Assembly (NCBI GenBank): GCA_002343395.1 | Contig: DDSN01000003.1 | Location: 1 to 9,724 of the forward strand | Origin: Hyphomonadaceae bacterium UBA2389 | Lineage (GTDB): Bacteria; Pseudomonadota; Alphaproteobacteria; Caulobacterales; Aquidulcibacteraceae | DNA length: 9,724 nt | Direction: 5' to 3' | Shown here: positions 5,401 to 9,724 of the stretch, one piece after another | How the letters are laid out: every line of letters starts with the position of its first letter | How positions within the stretch are numbered: the first letter of the stretch is position 1 | Made by a program: the position numbers and the translations under genes | The notes under the pieces: model-generated | What the model saw: the letters and a program-made list of their open reading frames with translations, nothing else | Databases searched by the model: none | Told to the model about the DNA's origin: nothing

Positions 5401-6363
5401 TTATCCGGCGCACAATTCCCGCTTCGCTTCGTCGTACTCGCGCTTGAAGCGCGCCACCAGTTCGCCCGCTGAAACGACTTCGCGCACGGCGCCCACGCCC
5501 TGCCCCGCGCCCCAGATATCCTTCCAAGCCTTCGCCTTCGAGCCCTCGCCACCCGCGAAGCTCATCTTCGAGGGATCGCTCACCGGCAGATTTTCAGGAT
5601 CGAGCCCCGCCTTGACGATCGATCCTCTCAGATAATTGCCGAGGACGCCGGTAAACAGATTTGTATACACGATGTCGCTCGCCGCGCTGTCGACGATCAT
5701 CTGTTTGTAGCCCTCGGCGGCGTTTGCTTCCTTGGTCGCGATAAACGCCGAGCCAATGTACGCCAAATCGGCGCCGAGCGCTTGAGCGGCCAGGATCGAG
5801 CGTCCATGGGCGATGGCGCCTGAGAGCAAAAGAGGTCCGTCGAAGAACGCGCGGATTTCTTGAACAAGCGCGAACGGCGAAAGGCCGCCCGCGTGACCGC
5901 CGGCCCCGGCGCACACCGCGATCAAGCCGTCCGCGCCCTTCTCCAAAGCCTTCTTGGCGAATGTGACATTGATGATGTCATGCAGCACGATGCCGCCATA
6001 GGAATGGATCGCATCGTTCACGTCCTGGCGCGCGCCGAGCGACGTGATCACGATCGGTACTTTGTGTTTGACGCAGCTCTCGACGTCCTGTTGCAGGCGT
6101 TCATTGGTCTTGTGAACAATCTGATTGACCGCGAACGGCGCCGCGGGCGTATCGGGATGGGCTTCGTCCCAAGCCGCCAACTCATCCTTGATACGGGTGA
6201 GCCACTCGTCCAACAACGATTGCGGGCGCGCGTTCAGCGCTGGGAAGGAGCCCACGATCCCGGCCTTGCACTGCGCCGTGACCAGTTCGGGATTGGCGAT
6301 AATGAACTGGGGGGCGCCCACAATCGGTAAGCGCAGTTTGTCGAAAATCGCTGGCAAGGCCAT
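5401..6363 (-). CDS. FMN-dependent nitronate monooxygenase / 2-nitropropane dioxygenase family protein
   Basis: A 320-residue TIM-barrel flavoenzyme of the NMO/FabK-like family. Members oxidise alkyl nitronates such as propionate 3-nitronate, or in FabK reduce enoyl-ACP. Visible markers are LPIVGAPQFIIANPELV (12-28, N-terminal strand and FMN contact), AGIVGSFPALNARP (34-47), CAGAGGHAGG (151-160), in which H157 corresponds to the family's active-site histidine, LLLSGAIAHG (178-187) and AYIGSAFIAT (201-210, phosphate-binding end of the barrel). The ATG at 6363 is chosen because AGAGGAG lies 6 nt upstream; the ATG at 6384 lies upstream of that site and is unlikely. It diverges from mutA across 78 bp. 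3-nitropropionate and its nitronate poison succinate dehydrogenase, so a link to propionate/succinate metabolism is conceivable but is pure inference. The exact substrate cannot be told from sequence. Confidence 0.88.
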   Translation of the reverse strand: MALPAIFDKLRLPIVGAPQFIIANPELVTAQCKAGIVGSFPALNARPQSLLDEWLTRIKDELAAWDEAHPDTPAAPFAVNQIVHKTNERLQQDVESCVKHKVPIVITSLGARQDVNDAIHSYGGIVLHDIINVTFAKKALEKGADGLIAVCAGAGGHAGGLSPFALVQEIRAFFDGPLLLSGAIAHGRSILAAQALGADLAYIGSAFIATKEANAAEGYKQMIVDSAASDIVYTNLFTGVLGNYLRGSIVKAGLDPENLPVSDPSKMSFAGGEGSKAKAWKDIWGAGQGVGAVREVVSAGELVARFKREYDEAKRELCAG

Positions 6364-6441
6364 GACGTGCTCCTCTTGCGCCATTGCCTAGCTTCTGGCG
6401 AATACGGCGTCGATACTCACTTCAGGTCAAGCGGAGCGGAA
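6364..6441. promoter_or_regulatory. Divergent promoter region between the nitronate monooxygenase gene and mutA
   Basis: Both genes start from this 78-bp space, so at least two promoters or an upstream-reading one must lie here. The best -35-like string on the minus strand is TTGACC (6425-6430), with no good -10 at the usual distance. No clear promoter is visible for mutA. GGAG (6433-6436), 5 nt before the ATG, is its Shine-Dalgarno. Confidence 0.3.
6370..6376 (-). promoter_or_regulatory. Ribosome binding site deciding the nitronate monooxygenase start
   Basis: AGAGGAG lies 6 nt before the ATG at 6363. The alternative upstream start at 6384 would place this site inside the coding sequence as Glu-Glu codons. 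Confidence 0.75.
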
Positions 6442-8295
6442 ATGGCGGAGGCGACCCTCCAACTGGGAGAAGAGGCTGACGAAGCCGCCTGGCGAAGCCT
6501 TGTCGAGAAGGGGCTCAAGGGCGCGCCCTGGAGCAGACTCATTGGCAAGACCGCCGACGGCATCGATCTCCAACCGCTTTATCGCGAGACCGAGGTCCCG
6601 ACTGGAAAAGACGAGGCCGGCTTCGTGGGCGCGGCGCCGTTCGTACGTGGCGAACGGCGCGGAGCGTGGCTTGTCAGGCAAACATTCGAACACCCTTCCC
6701 CCGAGCGGACCAATCGCGACATCATCGCTGACCTTCAAGGCGGGGTTTCCGCCATCGAGCTCAAAATCGATCCAACCGGCGCCGACGGCGTCGCCATCCA
6801 GAGCGCCAACGACCTCGACCTCGCCCTCGCCGACGTAATCTTGGAAGCCGCGCCCATCGCTCTGGACGCTGGAGAACACGGCGCATGGGCGGCCGAGCTC
6901 TTGCGAGAAAAAATGAAGGGCGTCGCCGCTGCGGGCACGGCGTTCAACCTCGACCCGATCGGCGCGTTGATGCGCGGCCGCGTCCTCTGCCGCGAAGAAC
7001 TCCAGAGCGCCATGGCGTTCACGGCGCGCCACGGCGTTGACCTGCCCGCCGCAACCTTCCTGCGCGTCGATTCCCGTCCGGTTCACGAAGCCGGCGGCGC
7101 CGAGGCGCAAGAGATCGCCACGGCGCTTTCATGCGGCATCGCCTATTTGCGCGCCTTGACCGAAGCAAGCGTGAGCGTCGACGACGCGGCGCGCGCAATT
7201 CTGTTCGCGTGTTCGGTGGGTCCGGATGCGCTGATTGAAGCCGCGAAACTACGTGCGCTTCGGTTTTGCTGGGCGCGCGTGCTTGAGGCGAGCGGCGTGC
7301 GTCCAGACGCGCGCGCAGCGCGCATTCATGCCTTCACCTCCAAGCGCATGATGACGCGCTACGACGCCGAGACCAACATTCTGCGCGTCGCCACCGCCGC
7401 TTTCGCGGCGGCGATCGGCGGCGCGGACGCGATCACAACGGCGCCGTTCACGGACGCACTTGGCTTGCCAACGCCGTTCGCGCGCCGCGTGGCGCGCAAC
7501 ACGCAACTCGTGCTGATGGAAGAGTGCCGTCTCGATCATGTCGCCGATCCAGCCGGCGGCGCCTGGTTTGTTGAAAAACTGACGCGCGACCTTGCTGAAC
7601 TGGCCTGGAACAAGATGCAAGCGATCGAGGCCGGCGGCGGCGTCATCGCGGCGCTCACCACCGGCGCATTGCAGACGCAAGTGGCCGAGGCGCGCGCCAG
7701 CCGCCAAGCCGCGTTCGCGAGACGCAAGGAGACGATCACGGGCGTGACCGACTTTCCTCAACTTGGCCGGAAAGCGCCCGAATCCGTAGTGCGCGAATAC
7801 AGCGCCCAGCAAAGGGCGGCGCCCGATGTCGAGGTCAGGGCCGACGCTCTGACGCCGATCCGCTGGGCTGCGCCTTTCGAAATCCTCCGCGCCAAGGCCG
7901 AAGGCAGGTCGCCTGCCGTGTTCTTCGCCAACCTCGGCGCGCTCGCGGAGTTCGCGCCGCGCTCCGTGTTCGCGCAGAATCTGCTCGCGGTCGGCGGCGT
8001 CGCCTCGCATGCGCCGGATATGGCGTACGCCTCCCAGGATGCTCTGGTCGCCGCTTTCAGGCGCAGCGGCTCGCCTCTCGCCCTCATCGCCGGCACGGAC
8101 GCCGCTTACGGCGAACGAGCCATAGACGCCGCGCGCGCGCTTAAGAGCGCCGGCGCGCGCTGGGTGATGCTCGCGGGCAAGCCAGGAGAAAGAGAGCCGG
8201 CGTTGCGCGACGCAGGCGTGGACCAATTCATATTCGTCGGCGTTGATGTCTTGCGGGAACTTGAGACGCTGCATGCGGCGCTGGGGTTGGCGTAA
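6442..8295 (+). CDS. mutA: Methylmalonyl-CoA mutase small (beta) subunit
   Basis: A 617-residue subunit of the heterodimeric adenosylcobalamin enzyme that converts (R)-methylmalonyl-CoA to succinyl-CoA. The N-terminus carries the typical WRSLVEKGLKGAPWSRLIGKTADGIDLQPLY in consecutive segments (about 17-47). The barrel end has MMTRYDAETNILRVATAAFAAAIGGADAITTAPF and RRVARNTQLVLMEECRLDHVADPAGGAWFVE in successive pieces (about 310-378). The C-terminal domain (about 490-617) is cobalamin-binding-like but lacks the DxHxxG cobalt-ligand motif, which is normal for the non-catalytic small subunit. The length fits the family (about 615-640). The start at 6442 is chosen for GGAG 5 nt upstream; an in-frame TTG/ATG extension to 6367 would run through the divergent promoter region. 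It is followed one base after its stop by a GH25 gene, and then by mutB, an unusual interruption of the pair. Confidence 0.95.
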   Translation: MAEATLQLGEEADEAAWRSLVEKGLKGAPWSRLIGKTADGIDLQPLYRETEVPTGKDEAGFVGAAPFVRGERRGAWLVRQTFEHPSPERTNRDIIADLQGGVSAIELKIDPTGADGVAIQSANDLDLALADVILEAAPIALDAGEHGAWAAELLREKMKGVAAAGTAFNLDPIGALMRGRVLCREELQSAMAFTARHGVDLPAATFLRVDSRPVHEAGGAEAQEIATALSCGIAYLRALTEASVSVDDAARAILFACSVGPDALIEAAKLRALRFCWARVLEASGVRPDARAARIHAFTSKRMMTRYDAETNILRVATAAFAAAIGGADAITTAPFTDALGLPTPFARRVARNTQLVLMEECRLDHVADPAGGAWFVEKLTRDLAELAWNKMQAIEAGGGVIAALTTGALQTQVAEARASRQAAFARRKETITGVTDFPQLGRKAPESVVREYSAQQRAAPDVEVRADALTPIRWAAPFEILRAKAEGRSPAVFFANLGALAEFAPRSVFAQNLLAVGGVASHAPDMAYASQDALVAAFRRSGSPLALIAGTDAAYGERAIDAARALKSAGARWVMLAGKPGEREPALRDAGVDQFIFVGVDVLRELETLHAALGLA

Positions 8296-8296
8296 A

Positions 8297-9052
8297 ATGT
8301 CAGACTGGGCGCCCAAGGACGTTTGCCGCGACGGCCGGAGCGGGCGTCAACGCGCCGTCGTATTGGCGCTGGGTTTGGGCGCCTCGATTCTTATCTTCAC
8401 CTTAGCTGCAGTGGGGCTCGGCTTCTGGACGCCATGGGCGCACCGCTACGCGCAAGGCGTCGATGTCTCACACCATCAAGGCGCGATCGATTGGCGCGCG
8501 CTCGCGGCTGACAACGTGGCCTTCGCCTACATCAAGGCGAGCGAAGGCGCCGACCACGTTGACACGCGCTTCGCCGTCAACTGGGAGCAAGCGGGCGACG
8601 CGGGCCTCTACCGCGGCGCCTACCACTTCTTCACGCTTTGCCAATCCGGCGCGCGCCAAGCGGCGAACTTCATCGCGGTTGTTCCCGTCTCCCCCGGAGC
8701 GCTGCCGCCCGCGCTCGACTTGGAGCACATGGGGCCTTGCCGTGAGGGGCCGACAATAACGGATATTGTGGGCGAGATGCGCATCTGGCTCGATATGGTG
8801 GAAGCGCGTTACGGCGCACGCCCGCTGATCTACACGACGCGCGAGTTTCACGATGCGCATCTGCGCCGGGTGACGGGCGAACGCTTCTGGATCAGGTCCA
8901 TTGGCGTCGCACCCCGCTTCCGCCGTGATGATTGGGTGATCTGGCAGCATCACAATCGCGGTCGCAAGCGCGGCGTGCAAGGCGCGGTCGATCTGAACGC
9001 GTTTCGCGGCGATGCAGAGGCGTTGGCTGAGTTTGCGAGCACCCCTTCATGA
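8297..9052 (+). CDS. Membrane-anchored GH25 family muramidase (lysozyme)
   Basis: A 251-residue protein. A short basic cytoplasmic N-terminus is followed by one membrane helix (about 21-44, VVLALGLGASILIFTLAAVG core), then a periplasmic GH25 catalytic domain. GH25 enzymes cut the MurNAc-GlcNAc bond of peptidoglycan. Motifs in order: GVDVSHHQGAIDW (54-66, D56), FAYIKASEG (76-84), GLYRGAYHFF (103-112), PALDLEHMG (138-146, catalytic D141/E143), PLIYTT (176-181), WVIWQHHNRGR (213-223) and VDLNAFRGD (231-239). All acidic residues expected for activity are present. The ATG at 8297 follows the mutA stop by one base (TAAAATG), so it is probably translated by coupling; a frame extending to 8243 lies inside mutA. 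No cell-wall-binding repeats are present. It may be a housekeeping remodelling enzyme or a domesticated phage endolysin with a signal-anchor-like helix. Confidence 0.93.
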   Translation: MSDWAPKDVCRDGRSGRQRAVVLALGLGASILIFTLAAVGLGFWTPWAHRYAQGVDVSHHQGAIDWRALAADNVAFAYIKASEGADHVDTRFAVNWEQAGDAGLYRGAYHFFTLCQSGARQAANFIAVVPVSPGALPPALDLEHMGPCREGPTITDIVGEMRIWLDMVEARYGARPLIYTTREFHDAHLRRVTGERFWIRSIGVAPRFRRDDWVIWQHHNRGRKRGVQGAVDLNAFRGDAEALAEFASTPS

Positions 9053-9076
9053 CTCCGACCTTTCGCCACCGCTTAT

Positions 9077-9114
9077 CGTCATTCCGGACGCGCGAAGCGC
9101 GATCCGGAATGACG
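9077..9114. repeat. Palindromic intergenic repeat (REP-like hairpin)
   Basis: Perfect 12-bp arms CGTCATTCCGGA (9077-9088) and TCCGGAATGACG (9103-9114) enclose a second stem CGCGC/GCGCG with a GAA loop and one bulged A (9102), giving a 17-bp hairpin. An outer T-A pair (9076/9115) extends it. Sequences of the pattern 'GTCATTCCGG...CGCGAAGCGCG...CCGGAATGAC' are familiar as dispersed intergenic palindromes in alphaproteobacterial genomes. It lies within the putative mutA-GH25-mutB transcript, 25 nt after the GH25 stop and 38 nt before mutB, where it could protect or attenuate the message. Confidence 0.8.
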
Positions 9115-9152
9115 AATTGGATCAGTATGACAAAGACTTGTGAGCGCACTCG

Positions 9153-9724
9153 ATGACCCTCCCTGATTTCTCCAAGCTCGCGCTCGCCGCCGATCTCGAA
9201 AAGGGCGCCGCCCCACCCACGGGCGAGCCCTGGCTCACACCCGAGGGCATCGCGGTGAAGCGCGCCTACACGAGCGCGGATCGCGCTGGCCTCGATTTCG
9301 TCGACGGCTTTCCCGGCCTGCCCCCCTTCGGCCGCGGCCCCTACCCGACCATGTACGTTCAACAGCCGTGGACGATCCGCCAATACGCGGGCTTCTCGAC
9401 AGCCGAGGATTCCAACGCCTTCTACCGTCGCAATCTGGCGGCGGGCCAGAAAGGGCTCTCAGTCGCCTTCGACCTCGCCACCCATCGCGGTTACGACTCA
9501 GATCATCCGCGCGTCGTCGGCGACGTCGGCATGGCGGGCGTGGCGATCGACAGCATCTACGACATGCGCACGCTATTCGACGGCATTCCGCTCGATCAGA
9601 TGAGCGTGTCGATGACCATGAACGGCGCAGTGCTGCCGATCCTGTCGCTCTACATCGTCGCGGCGGAGGAGCAGGGCGTGCCGCCGGCCAAGCTCTCCGG
9701 CACGATCCAGAACGACATTCTCAA
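9153..9724 (+). CDS. mutB: Methylmalonyl-CoA mutase large (alpha) subunit, N-terminal part (partial)
   Basis: The first 190 codons are present and the gene runs off the right edge. This is the catalytic subunit of the adenosylcobalamin-dependent mutase. Recognisable blocks are YPTMYVQQPWTIRQYAGFST (64-83), SNAFYRRNLAAGQKGLSVAFD (87-107, read in two pieces), ATHRGYDSDHPRVVGDVGMAG (109-129), LFDGIPLDQMSVSMTMNGAV (about 141-160) and LSGTIQNDIL at the edge. Y78 corresponds to the active-site tyrosine (Tyr89 of the Propionibacterium enzyme) and R76 to Arg87. At the position equivalent to Arg82 there is Gln71. The cobalamin-binding domain with DxHxxG lies beyond the window. No Shine-Dalgarno is evident before the ATG at 9153; expression probably depends on the upstream mutA operon, across the hairpin at 9077-9114. 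Confidence 0.95.
   Translation, partial: MTLPDFSKLALAADLEKGAAPPTGEPWLTPEGIAVKRAYTSADRAGLDFVDGFPGLPPFGRGPYPTMYVQQPWTIRQYAGFSTAEDSNAFYRRNLAAGQKGLSVAFDLATHRGYDSDHPRVVGDVGMAGVAIDSIYDMRTLFDGIPLDQMSVSMTMNGAVLPILSLYIVAAEEQGVPPAKLSGTIQNDIL

Noticed and set aside
7249..8316. Long open frame of 355 codons antisense to mutA
   Set aside because: It lies opposite a well-matched mutA sequence, is Arg-rich with no recognisable motif, and is a typical by-product of high GC content.
1..9724. CRISPR array, transposon or integrase
   Set aside because: No regularly spaced direct repeats, transposase or recombinase motifs, or terminal inverted repeats with target duplications were seen.

Overview
The window comes from a GC-rich bacterium, most likely an alphaproteobacterium of the Caulobacterales/Hyphomonadaceae type. 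This is inferred from the protein sequences, a Caulobacter-style candidate promoter, and a palindromic intergenic repeat of a kind common in alphaproteobacteria. It is ordinary-looking chromosome with one small phage-like cassette. There are no tRNA or rRNA genes, CRISPR arrays, insertion sequences or transposases.

Layout. On the left, minus strand: the N-terminal part of pccA (1-460, running off the edge), and upstream of it a translationally coupled pair, a ParA-family ATPase (996-1868) and a small two-domain partner of unknown function (541-999). Diverging from parA on the plus strand is a secreted protein rich in Arg, Asp, Tyr and Trp (2071-2637). It ends at a strong hairpin shared with the convergent glycerol kinase gene glpK (2691-4154, minus). 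Upstream of glpK is a roughly 75-nt element that can fold into a three-way junction. Beyond it are three small minus-strand genes (4260-5292): a helical protein, a lipoprotein and a holin-like two-helix membrane protein, resembling a phage lysis/accessory cassette. Next comes an FMN-dependent nitronate monooxygenase-like gene (5401-6363, minus).

On the right, plus strand: mutA (6442-8295), a membrane-anchored GH25 muramidase gene starting one base after the mutA stop (8297-9052), a perfect-armed palindromic repeat (9077-9114), and the start of mutB (9153 to the edge).

How the genes fit together. PccA carboxylates propionyl-CoA to (S)-methylmalonyl-CoA. After epimerisation, MutA/MutB rearranges the (R)-isomer to succinyl-CoA. 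The window therefore holds most of the propionyl-CoA-to-succinyl-CoA route, split between its two ends. GlpK feeds glycerol into glycerol-3-phosphate. The points most worth following up are the ParA plus small-partner pair with no ParB, the muramidase gene inside the mutA-mutB operon, the phage-like trio, and the structured element in front of glpK.
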